Below, one piece after another: positions 35,133 through 42,809 of a stretch of DNA of 64,000 nucleotides. Location of the stretch: the NCBI RefSeq assembly GCF_051201015.1, contig NZ_JBPEHI010000014.1. The stretch is one strand, 5' to 3'. Origin of the DNA: Petrimonas sulfuriphila. GTDB taxonomy: Bacteria > Bacteroidota > Bacteroidia > Bacteroidales > Dysgonomonadaceae. The notes beneath the pieces were generated by a model. It saw only the letters and a list, made by a program, of their open reading frames with translations. It made no database searches and was not told the origin of the DNA. Position 1 is the stretch's first letter. Each line of letters begins with the position of its first letter. Position numbers and translations under genes: made by a program.

Positions 35133-36336
35133 AGCCATTAACGGCTAAAACATTACATCTATGCTGTTTATAAACACCTGGAGAAATACCTTTTTTATTT
35201 TTAAACACCCGGTAGAAGGAACTTTCACTTGAAAATCCCGACATTTCCGCAATTTCTGCGATCGAAAGTGAACTAGCTTGTTCCGGCGAACAAAGCAATT
35301 CTTCGGCATAATTGACCCGGTAACTGTTCACCAAATCACAAAAGTTGGTGTTGAGTTCTTCATTGACTACCTTTGAGACGTAAGTACGGTTGGTTTTTAA
35401 CAACAAAGAAACGTCGGAAATCTTTAGTTCTGGATTTTTAAAAATCTCTATTTTCTCCAACAAATAGATCAAACGGTCCCGCAATGACTTCTGGTTGTCC
35501 ATACCGGGAATATAATAATGAGCAACGGTTTTTTTACCAGTAAAGACCTTGCTTGATTCATACTCTTTTACATTTTGAGAAAAATGTTCAATGGTGAACC
35601 GTTGCATGTAGCTCACATAAGCACTGAAAAAAATACAGACAGAATAAATAGCAAAAGATATATAAATAAGCTGGGGACGTGCAATAAAGTAGCTATTTCC
35701 AATACTGTTCGCCACCACCGAAACCAGTGATGCTAGTAGTAATGCAACAACAGCCCATTTTAGGGGAGTTAAATCTTTTCCTCCGAGGTTCGAGTAAAAC
35801 GTCTTTACTTTTTTGTTGTACTTATTGATAAGCCTGAAACCAAAATAAACCGATAAAATGACCTGAACTGAAAACAGGATTTTAAAGAGGTATTCACGCA
35901 AAATCTGCAAACGTACTAACCGGGAGTAAGGCTCGTATCCACTTTTTTGATACATAATACCCTGTATAAATGATTCCACTTCTGCCGGTGTCATCAACAG
36001 GTAGATCACTGCGCTGTATATGGCCAGCAGAAAGGATGGTAAAGCAAGCCAGAACCACTTATACTGTATCGCCGTATCCGTCGTCAATATCCTTAAGTAA
36101 TAGTAGTACAGTGGAAAAATAAGCAATGAAGTAAACACCCATATGCTGTCTAGCACGGTATATAATTCATATTTATGATTGAAAAAAGCGGCATGAGCAA
36201 TAAAGTTGACCAGTATAAAGATCAGCAGTAGGATAAAAAACTTTTTCGACCTGTTTTTTTGCTTATCAACGAGCAGTAAAAATATCCAAAACACACATAC
36301 AACTGCGGGCAGGATAGAAAAAATAGGGTATAACAT
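35131..36336 (-). CDS. Membrane-embedded AraC-family regulator
   Basis: A 401-residue protein with about seven hydrophobic segments in residues 1-245 and an AraC-type double helix-turn-helix at about 300-395 (KISDVSLLLKTNRTYVSKVV, then SIAEIAEMSGFSSESSFYRVFKNKKGISPGVYK). Such 7TM-AraC proteins are known in Bacteroidota and are thought to sense a signal at the membrane and bind DNA from there. It lies between two transcription units that share a promoter element (33988-34044 and 36713-36769), so it is the natural candidate for their regulator; that is inference. Its own promoter is at 36353-36384 and the leader is only about 10 nt. Confidence 0.88.
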   Translation of the reverse strand: MLYPIFSILPAVVCVFWIFLLLVDKQKNRSKKFFILLLIFILVNFIAHAAFFNHKYELYTVLDSIWVFTSLLIFPLYYYYLRILTTDTAIQYKWFWLALPSFLLAIYSAVIYLLMTPAEVESFIQGIMYQKSGYEPYSRLVRLQILREYLFKILFSVQVILSVYFGFRLINKYNKKVKTFYSNLGGKDLTPLKWAVVALLLASLVSVVANSIGNSYFIARPQLIYISFAIYSVCIFFSAYVSYMQRFTIEHFSQNVKEYESSKVFTGKKTVAHYYIPGMDNQKSLRDRLIYLLEKIEIFKNPELKISDVSLLLKTNRTYVSKVVNEELNTNFCDLVNSYRVNYAEELLCSPEQASSLSIAEIAEMSGFSSESSFYRVFKNKKGISPGVYKQHRCNVLAVNG

Positions 36337-36352
36337 GGCAACAAATTTAGGA

Positions 36353-36384
36353 CAAAATTAAAAAAAGAATCTATCTGCTGCAAA
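36353..36384 (-). promoter_or_regulatory. Promoter of the AraC regulator gene
   Basis: Read on the - strand, TTTG (36381-36384) and TAATTTTG (36353-36360) are 20 nt apart, matching both Bacteroidota boxes. The start codon at 36336 follows after a very short leader. Confidence 0.75.
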
Positions 36385-37014
36385 TTTCATCTCCTTTTAT
36401 TCTTTTATTTTTTACCGTATGAGAATTTTTTTGACGATTTGGGAATATTTTATGAAATAGGAAAAAAAGATTGTCTTCAAAAAAAGCTGTCAATTATGAA
36501 GAAAAAACATCAAGAATCTAATATATAAACAGTTGTGTTTTAACGGTTATTTTCGCTGATTTTCTCGAATGTGTCCTTTTTATTAAATATTTTGACTTTT
36601 TTTCGTTATCGGATTTGTATAAAAAGTTACTTTTTAACCTTGTCATTATCAGAAGTATGATTTTTTCATTATGCTCGTTTAGTCCAAATTTAACTTCCTG
36701 AAGTGTCTCAAAAGTGCAAAAAAAAGTCGTTTTAGTTATAACTTTTTCTTTTGGGCTATCCTAATTTTGCATCAACAAAAAAATGAATTCTCAATAAAAA
36801 ACCCTATTAAAAATTATTTAGACCTTTCCCGCCTTTATTCATAAAGGTAAAAAATAAGGTGACTAAAAGGGTTCATTTATGAGAAAAAAATGTGGAAAAG
36901 ATACACTATTTTATAAAATAGGAGATTTATCAGTCATTTATGAGTCCGAAAAATACAACTTTGTGTCTGTTTTTTGCAGTTTCACACATTTACAAACCCA
37001 ATATTACAAATAAA
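36385..37014. other. Long AT-rich region upstream of the fimbrial operon
   Basis: No gene is supported in about 630 nt. It holds the fimbrial promoter (36713-36769), a leader of about 240 nt before the ATG at 37015, and a copy of GTGTCCTTTTT at 36571. I looked for flanking inverted repeats that would mark an invertible promoter, as found for fimbrial genes in related bacteria, and saw none. Confidence 0.5.
36713..36769 (+). promoter_or_regulatory. Fimbrial operon promoter with shared element
   Basis: TAATTTTG (36762-36769) is the -7 box, and TTTAGTTATAAC (36731-36742) stands 19 nt upstream in the -33 position, with an A-tract and GTC before it. The palindrome is AGTTATAACT here. The same layout occurs before gene 34101. 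The leader is about 240 nt to the first gene of the operon. Confidence 0.65.
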
Positions 37015-37593
37015 ATGCTCAAGCATAATAAATTAATTCTGATTATAGTATTGATACTGGGAACGTATCAATTACATGCCCAGACAGTCGGAGTCAAAAC
37101 CAATTTCGCTCATTGGGCGGCAGCAGGTACACCAAATGTTGGTTTAGAATTTGCCCTTAATCGTAAGTACACACTCGAAGTAGGAGGAGGATTCAACCCT
37201 TTTGTATTTAACGACAACAAAAAAGCAAAACACTGGATTGTTCAGCCCGAGCTGAGGTATTGGCTTTGCGAAAGTTTCAACGGCCATTTTTTGGGATTGC
37301 ATGCATTGGCAGGCGAATACAACATCGGCGGAATAGATATTCCAGTAGGTCGTTTATCCAATTTAAACGAATTCCGCTACGAAGGTTTTGCTTACGGAGC
37401 TGGCATCAGTTACGGGCATCAGTGGTTAATCTCACCCAGGTGGAATTTTGAGCTCAGCATCGGCGCAGGCTATGCTTACCTGACGTACGACAAGTTTACC
37501 TGTGTGAAGTGCGGAAGCAAAATATCCAGCGATACCCAAAACTATTTGGGTGTAACTAAAGCGGCAATATCCCTTATTTATCTTATAAAATAA
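37015..37593 (+). CDS. DUF3575 outer-membrane protein of the fimbrial operon
   Basis: A 192-residue protein from the ATG at 37015, which follows an upstream in-frame ATG (36940) but gives a clean signal peptide MLKHNKLILIIVLILGTYQLHA with mature N-terminal Gln. The body has beta-strand motifs (GVKTNFAHWAAAGTPNVGLEFAL, KYTLEVGGGFNPF, WIVQPELRYWLCESFNGHFLGLHALAGEYN, GAGISYGHQW, LSIGAGYAYLTYDKF) as in DUF3575 proteins, predicted small outer-membrane barrels found in Bacteroidales fimbrial operons. A role in assembly or anchoring is inferred. It is first in the operon, 4 nt before the DUF3868 gene. Confidence 0.8.
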   Translation: MLKHNKLILIIVLILGTYQLHAQTVGVKTNFAHWAAAGTPNVGLEFALNRKYTLEVGGGFNPFVFNDNKKAKHWIVQPELRYWLCESFNGHFLGLHALAGEYNIGGIDIPVGRLSNLNEFRYEGFAYGAGISYGHQWLISPRWNFELSIGAGYAYLTYDKFTCVKCGSKISSDTQNYLGVTKAAISLIYLIK

Positions 37594-37597
37594 AAAA

Positions 37598-39076
37598 ATG
37601 GAAGTACGTATGAAACGGAAAAGTATATACAGATTGCTTGTTACGATGACTGCCTTGTTCGTAAGCCATGAGGTAGTAACGGCTCAAGTCAACTACACGG
37701 ATCAGATAGTTATTGAAAACCAGGCTATATCTAAGAAAGGGGGCGTAACAAGCGTGACCATGGATATGAACCTCGACAACTTGAGGCTCAACAAAAATGA
37801 TATGCTGATTATCACACCTGTAATAGTCTCCAATCAAAATGAAGTAGAATTAGAATCTATAGCCGTGAAAGGGACACTACGGAATAAAGTGCTCCAAAGG
37901 CCGTTTGAGTGGAATGGGAAAACACACCTTTCCATGCCGGTGGAAAAACAATTGGTGCGCCGGAACGGTACGGCCCAGTCGATGCATTATACCGCCACCC
38001 TGCCATATTCGGACTGGCAACGAAATGCACGGTTGCTACTGAGAACGGAAGTAGTGGGTTGTGCCGATTGCTCGGACATGCAACCCGATAAATTGGTTTC
38101 GCAGAGGATCCTGGCCGACAAGTTCATTCCCGATTTCCGCATGTCCTATATCGTACCCGAAGTGGAAGAAGTAAAAGTGCGAAGCGAAATATTCAGCGCA
38201 CACCTCAACTACATCGTGGGACGTTACGATTTACTGCCGGACTTCCAGAACAATGCTGAGCAACTGGCCAGAGTAGACAGTGTAGTTCATGCACTGAAAG
38301 CCGATTCTGATCTCTCAATTACTAATTTCACTATCTCCGGCTATGCTTCCCCTGAAGACACGTACGAGCGCAATATGCTCCTCTCTCAACGCCGTGCTGA
38401 AACGTTTGCCCGTTATATGGAGAAGAAATACGGCTATGCACGGGACCGGTTTAACGTACAGTGGTTCGGCGAAGACTGGGAAGGATTACGGAAAGCTGTT
38501 GAAGGTTCCTCTTTGACCGATAAAGAAGCTGTCCTTAACATTATCGACAACGTAGGTATAAACGAGGGCCGCGAAAAACGACTCATGGAGTTGAACGGCG
38601 GTTCAACCTACAGGCTCATGCTCAGGGAGTATTTTCCACCGCTTCGCCGCAACGATTATGAGGTGACGTTCGTTTCACGTACGTTTAACGTTGAGGAAGC
38701 CAAAGAACTTATTAAAACAAAACCTAAAGTATTAAGTCTCAATGAGATGTATCTGGTGGCCAATACCTATCCAGCAGATAGCCCGCAATACAGGGAAGTA
38801 TTTGATATTGCCTGTCGAACTTTTCCCGATGCCGAAGTTGCCTGCTTAAACGCTGCTGTAGGTGAGTTACGTGCAAACAGGCCCGACGCAGCCTTGGCCT
38901 ATCTGGAGCAGTATAACGAGAGCCCTGCAGCAATGAATCTAATGGGGGTAGCATATGCCCAAAAAAGAGATACTGCCCGAGCCAAACAATACTTCAACAG
39001 AGCTATTCAGGCAGGCAATGCCGATGCAGAGTACAACGCAAAACAACTCCAACAATATATAGAAGATAACTTGTAG
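37598..39076 (+). CDS. DUF3868, OmpA-like and TPR fusion protein
   Basis: A 492-residue periplasmic/outer-membrane protein (or 488 from the ATG at 37610). After a signal peptide ending TA with mature Gln30, residues about 30-195 form a DUF3868 beta domain (VVGCADCSDMQPDKLVSQ). Residues about 200-360 resemble an OmpA-like domain: SGYASPEDTYERNMLLSQRRAETFARYM (about 247-275), which in OmpA binds peptidoglycan. Residues about 370-490 are TPR-like (ALAYLEQYNESPAAMNLMGVAYAQKRDTARAKQYFNRAIQAG). It probably ties the fimbrial assembly to the cell wall. It follows the DUF3575 gene by 4 nt, and the major fimbrillin starts 102 nt later. Confidence 0.82.
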   Translation: MEVRMKRKSIYRLLVTMTALFVSHEVVTAQVNYTDQIVIENQAISKKGGVTSVTMDMNLDNLRLNKNDMLIITPVIVSNQNEVELESIAVKGTLRNKVLQRPFEWNGKTHLSMPVEKQLVRRNGTAQSMHYTATLPYSDWQRNARLLLRTEVVGCADCSDMQPDKLVSQRILADKFIPDFRMSYIVPEVEEVKVRSEIFSAHLNYIVGRYDLLPDFQNNAEQLARVDSVVHALKADSDLSITNFTISGYASPEDTYERNMLLSQRRAETFARYMEKKYGYARDRFNVQWFGEDWEGLRKAVEGSSLTDKEAVLNIIDNVGINEGREKRLMELNGGSTYRLMLREYFPPLRRNDYEVTFVSRTFNVEEAKELIKTKPKVLSLNEMYLVANTYPADSPQYREVFDIACRTFPDAEVACLNAAVGELRANRPDAALAYLEQYNESPAAMNLMGVAYAQKRDTARAKQYFNRAIQAGNADAEYNAKQLQQYIEDNL

Positions 39077-39178
39077 AGAGCTTGAAGATGAGAGTCTTAA
39101 GAATAAACATTAAAAGTAAACAAACGTATTAAACAGATCAAATTAAACTAAATTATTCACTTTTTAAATTATCAACTT

Positions 39179-40378
39179 ATGAAAATCGGAAAATTATTTT
39201 TAGCAGGAATTGTAGCCTTGGGATTAGGGCTTACAGGATGTAACAACGACGACGTACCGGAACTGTCCGGTGAAAAGGAAGCTACCATCTCGATCAAGGT
39301 ATTACCTTCCAGCAACGGCTCTTTACTACGTTCTACCGGCAATTTGAACGGTGACGGTGTTCTGGCAAAAGGATTGGCTCAAGAGAGCGCGATCAAATCC
39401 TTGGAGGTATGGATCTTCAAAGGCGATGTATTAGACGCCTATAAGAGTGCTGCCGCAGCTGAAGTAACTGAAATTGAAGCCCGCATCGGAGCCCGCACAG
39501 TGGTGGTTGTGGCCAATGCAGAGATTGGACAAAAGAACTCGAAAGCAGAACTTCTTGCGACAATCAAGGGGTTGCCGGCTGATGTTGCTGGAAAAGGATT
39601 GGTCATGACGGCAGAACCGTTTGATGTAACTCTTGTAAAAGGCAATAACTATTACGGTTATACGGATGCAGAAGTAGCTGCTAAAACCGGCGAAAATAAA
39701 AACCATTTGAACGATAACAAAAAACCTCTTCCAATCACCCGTGTCAATGCCCGCGTAGCAATTGTTAGTGCTGTGTTGGATCTGGCAAGTGTACCAGCTA
39801 ACCAGAAAGTGGTATTCGATGCTTTGAAAGATGTGGAAGTGGCCATGTTTAACGTCCCGAAAGAAACAAAACTGTTTGGCAGCGATTTGGCTAAGAACGA
39901 GAACTATCTGTTTGGTGCAAAATGGACTTCACCGCTAAGCACTTATGTGGGATCTGCCGATGCTTCTGCAGTCGCCACAGCCTCTTTGACTGACGCTGTA
40001 ACCGGCGCACTTCCGGTGGTTGTTACCAATGCTCCCTATTACTATGTAAACGAAAGCAATGGAACCGACAAGATGTTTATCGTGCTGCGTGCAAAAGTAT
40101 ACAAAAATAATGCTGTTGTTGAAACCGTGAAAGAGTTGTATACCGATAACGAAGGGTACACTTATTATCCCATTTGGATAAACGCTGCAGACAAAGGATA
40201 TTCTTACGACCAAGGTTATGTGGCTGACGGAACGATCAAGCGCAATACCCAATACAATATTTCCCTTACCATCAAAGGATTGGGTAATCCCAATATCGAT
40301 CCGGTTGACAAAGCATGGCTGGACGTAGCAGTGGCAGTAGAGGACTGGAAAGTTGTTGGACAAGGCGTAATCTGGTAA
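39179..40378 (+). CDS. Mfa1-type major fimbrillin subunit
   Basis: A 399-residue fimbrial lipoprotein precursor with Cys21 (GLTGC) and acidic NNDDVPE. The motif LLRSTGN (Arg51) lies where the arginine-specific protease cuts in Porphyromonas fimbrillins to allow donor-strand polymerisation. The rest is a two-domain beta-sandwich with KSLEVWIFKGDVLDAY (about 75) and RTVVVVANAEIG (about 105), strands usual for Mfa1/FimA. It is the third gene of the operon and is followed by an intergenic hairpin and the FimB/Mfa2-type anchor. Order and Arg site support a major subunit; which one is tip or shaft is inference. No Cys other than Cys21 is seen. Confidence 0.85.
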   Translation: MKIGKLFLAGIVALGLGLTGCNNDDVPELSGEKEATISIKVLPSSNGSLLRSTGNLNGDGVLAKGLAQESAIKSLEVWIFKGDVLDAYKSAAAAEVTEIEARIGARTVVVVANAEIGQKNSKAELLATIKGLPADVAGKGLVMTAEPFDVTLVKGNNYYGYTDAEVAAKTGENKNHLNDNKKPLPITRVNARVAIVSAVLDLASVPANQKVVFDALKDVEVAMFNVPKETKLFGSDLAKNENYLFGAKWTSPLSTYVGSADASAVATASLTDAVTGALPVVVTNAPYYYVNESNGTDKMFIVLRAKVYKNNAVVETVKELYTDNEGYTYYPIWINAADKGYSYDQGYVADGTIKRNTQYNISLTIKGLGNPNIDPVDKAWLDVAVAVEDWKVVGQGVIW

Positions 40379-40415
40379 ACTATCCACAGTAACCACACTG
40401 TGCCCGCAAAACATA

Positions 40416-40444
40416 CCCGCGGCAGGAGTGATACCTGTTGCGGG
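40416..40444 (+). terminator. Intergenic hairpin after the major fimbrillin gene
   Basis: An 11-bp stem (40416-40426 with 40434-40444, including two G-U pairs) with a 7-nt loop, without a T-run. It lies between the major subunit gene and the anchor gene. It could slow transcription or protect the 3' end of the major subunit mRNA, which would explain different protein levels; that is inference. Confidence 0.5.
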
Positions 40445-40473
40445 AACAAGAAGAAACTATAAAACAACAAAAG

Positions 40474-41400
40474 ATGAATAGCACGAACAAATACAGCTTT
40501 ATACTTGTAGCAGTATTGCTGACAGTAATGCTGAGCAGTTGCCTGAAAGAAGACTTGTCGGTATGTCCACGCCCGTTCCAGATAACTGTTAAGGTAGTGG
40601 ATGCCGACGGAAATGACATCACTGAATCGGGAGATGTGGAGCAAGTAATTATGTTTGTGTTCGACGAGGAGGAAAAGATATTCAAGAGCTTCTATCTCTC
40701 CGCCAGCGAGGTGAAACAGCGTAAGGCATTGCAGATTGTGATGGATTATCCCGGCCACTCTTTACTCAAGTTTGTCGCTTGGGGCAACCTGGATGAAAAA
40801 GTCGACTATTCGAATATAAGCGACGTAAAAGAACTGAAAGACCTCTACGTGAGGCTGAGATCAGCGGATTCCGAACAAACAGATCAACGCATGGCGTATT
40901 CGCCCAGTGATCTTTTCTACGGAACCATCAGCGTACCGGTAGAGTATGGAGGAACAACATCCGGCACACCTCATGTTTTGGAAATCACCCGAAAAACCGC
41001 AGGAGTAACCATTACCTCCCTAAACTTGAAGCAATGGAACGGCAATGGGGAAGGCTCCTACTCCTATTCAGTGCGCGAATCGCTCGATACCTATGACATG
41101 AACGGCAACCTGACAGGAACTCGTTCTTTTTACTCGCCGCCGGCAACATTTAACAAAAACGGCAATTTCGTAGCGCCCATTTTCTATATTTTTCCTGCGG
41201 CATTTGGAAAATCGATAGTGGTGGACATTCTTTATAACGGGGAGGTGATCTTCACGGCCGACAGGGACAGCATGGGAAAACCGTTCAATGCGGAGGTAGG
41301 CCGGACACTGAACATCCTTATCGATTTCGAGGCAACATTAAGCATCAATGTCAATGTCACTCCTTGGAATCAGGTCTTCCAGTACGTAGAATATCTATAA
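40474..41400 (+). CDS. FimB/Mfa2-family fimbrial anchor lipoprotein
   Basis: A 308-residue lipoprotein from the ATG at 40474 (an upstream in-frame ATG at 40438 gives 12 extra residues before the signal). The lipobox is MLSSC with Cys23, followed by LKEDLSVCPRPFQITVKV. Features of FimB/Mfa2 proteins are seen: EQVIMFVFDEEEKIFKSF, LLKFVAWGNL, EITRKTAGVTITS, FYSPPATF, and RTLNILIDFE near the end. Unlike the other fimbrial products here it has no Arg processing site, as expected for the anchor subunit that stays lipid-bound and ends polymerisation. It is 95 nt after the major subunit. Confidence 0.85.
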   Translation: MNSTNKYSFILVAVLLTVMLSSCLKEDLSVCPRPFQITVKVVDADGNDITESGDVEQVIMFVFDEEEKIFKSFYLSASEVKQRKALQIVMDYPGHSLLKFVAWGNLDEKVDYSNISDVKELKDLYVRLRSADSEQTDQRMAYSPSDLFYGTISVPVEYGGTTSGTPHVLEITRKTAGVTITSLNLKQWNGNGEGSYSYSVRESLDTYDMNGNLTGTRSFYSPPATFNKNGNFVAPIFYIFPAAFGKSIVVDILYNGEVIFTADRDSMGKPFNAEVGRTLNILIDFEATLSINVNVTPWNQVFQYVEYL

Positions 41401-41410
41401 ATTCGAGACA

Positions 41411-42793
41411 ATGAAAAAAACAGCATATCCATTCAGCTTAAAGGCAATTGTCGCTATAACAGTACTTATGGCCTTATTGACATCATGCCTCTCCGACGAT
41501 CTGACGGTCAACGAAGAACCGGGTGTTATAGTCGTGTCACTTGATGGAGTGACAACTCGTGCAGCTGGCGATCCCCTCTTTACCGGCGATGAAGCTATCG
41601 ATAAGGTGCGTGTCTTTGTATTCGCAGGTGAATACGTTGAGAAAAACAAGTTTTATACATCCGGAAACAGTGATTTTGTTAATCCTTTTGTGTTGGAAGT
41701 AGCCACGGGCAACAAAGAGGTTTATGTAGTGGCCAATGAGAGTAGTGCACTGACTCCTGTGTTGGAATCCATCACCACTAAAACCGGACTGATGGAAACA
41801 CTTGGCGATCAGATCAGCGCACCGCTGACACTTCCACTTTTGATGACTGGAAAATCTGTGGGTGTGTCGGTTGCCAACATAGAGGATCCCTTAAGAAACA
41901 ATACTTCCGTCACCCTTACACGGGTAGCGGCAAAAATAAGCCTGACCTTGAAAAAAGATACGGATGCCGAAGTGAAAATTACCAGGGTGAGCCTGTTGAA
42001 CAATACAGAAAAAACTGCCATCTGGGCAGGAGGTGCAAGTATCTCTGATCAGACCTACTGGAATTGGACGCATGCCTTGCCCACTGCCGTCGATTTGAGC
42101 ACTACTGCTACTGCCATCAGCGGATACGAGAACATTTACGTATACGAGAACCTTACAGGCGGTGTTAAGGCACATGCCACACAACTGGAAGTGGAAGCCT
42201 TGTACAATAACGTACCCACAAAATACCGGGTTTATCTCAACGAGAACGTTTCTTCCGTGATTAACGCGGGCGACCCCTCCTCGTCGGTCACCACCCCCGG
42301 TAACCACCTCTACTCCCTGAAAAGAAACCATGCGTACCAACTCATCGGTACTGTTAAAAATATTGGCGAATTCGATGGGCTGACAATTCTCTCCCGTGTG
42401 CTTCCCTGGAATTATTTACCGTCAAGTTTATTGTTTGATAGGACGTTCACACTATTCCCCAAACCGACATCCAATAATTTCACGTATAGTGTAAACGAGA
42501 ATGGGAAAATCAGCTTTACGTTTAAACTGACCAACCCGATCGACGCCACATGGGTAGCGAATCTCACCAATCCCACTGATTTTGAATTCGAAGGAATATA
42601 CCAGGGAGGTAGAAACGACGAGGTGACCCTAACCGTAAAGGCAACAAACTTTCCGGGTGCAGAAGAACGCACGACAGAGTTCTATATTAATGTGCTGTAC
42701 GGTGGAAACTCATCGGAGATACCGCTGCTCAGCGGTAGCCCTTTGGTAGGCCCCGGTAACAGGGTATTAATCAAACAATCCGCAAACCCGTAA
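41411..42793 (+). CDS. Fimbrillin-family accessory subunit, 460 residues
   Basis: A lipoprotein precursor with Cys26 (LLTSC) and acidic LSDD. Arg50 in VTTRAAG fits the protease site of fimbrillins. Typical N-terminal strand blocks follow: IDKVRVFVFAGEYVEKNKFY (about 63-82), NKEVYVVANES (about 99-110), and MTGKSVGVSVANIEDPLRNNTSVTLTRVAAKISLTLKK (about 146-184). In P. gingivalis such genes (Mfa3-5, FimC-E) form accessory or tip subunits. It follows the anchor gene by 10 nt and is followed by two larger paralogues. It ends PGNRVLIKQSANP. Confidence 0.75.
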   Translation: MKKTAYPFSLKAIVAITVLMALLTSCLSDDLTVNEEPGVIVVSLDGVTTRAAGDPLFTGDEAIDKVRVFVFAGEYVEKNKFYTSGNSDFVNPFVLEVATGNKEVYVVANESSALTPVLESITTKTGLMETLGDQISAPLTLPLLMTGKSVGVSVANIEDPLRNNTSVTLTRVAAKISLTLKKDTDAEVKITRVSLLNNTEKTAIWAGGASISDQTYWNWTHALPTAVDLSTTATAISGYENIYVYENLTGGVKAHATQLEVEALYNNVPTKYRVYLNENVSSVINAGDPSSSVTTPGNHLYSLKRNHAYQLIGTVKNIGEFDGLTILSRVLPWNYLPSSLLFDRTFTLFPKPTSNNFTYSVNENGKISFTFKLTNPIDATWVANLTNPTDFEFEGIYQGGRNDEVTLTVKATNFPGAEERTTEFYINVLYGGNSSEIPLLSGSPLVGPGNRVLIKQSANP

Positions 42794-42809
42794 AAATGAA
42801 GAATTAATT

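Noticed and set aside
36385..37014. Invertible promoter for the fimbrial operon
   Set aside because: No inverted repeats of useful length flank the promoter; the shared TTTAGTTATAAC copies are in the same orientation.
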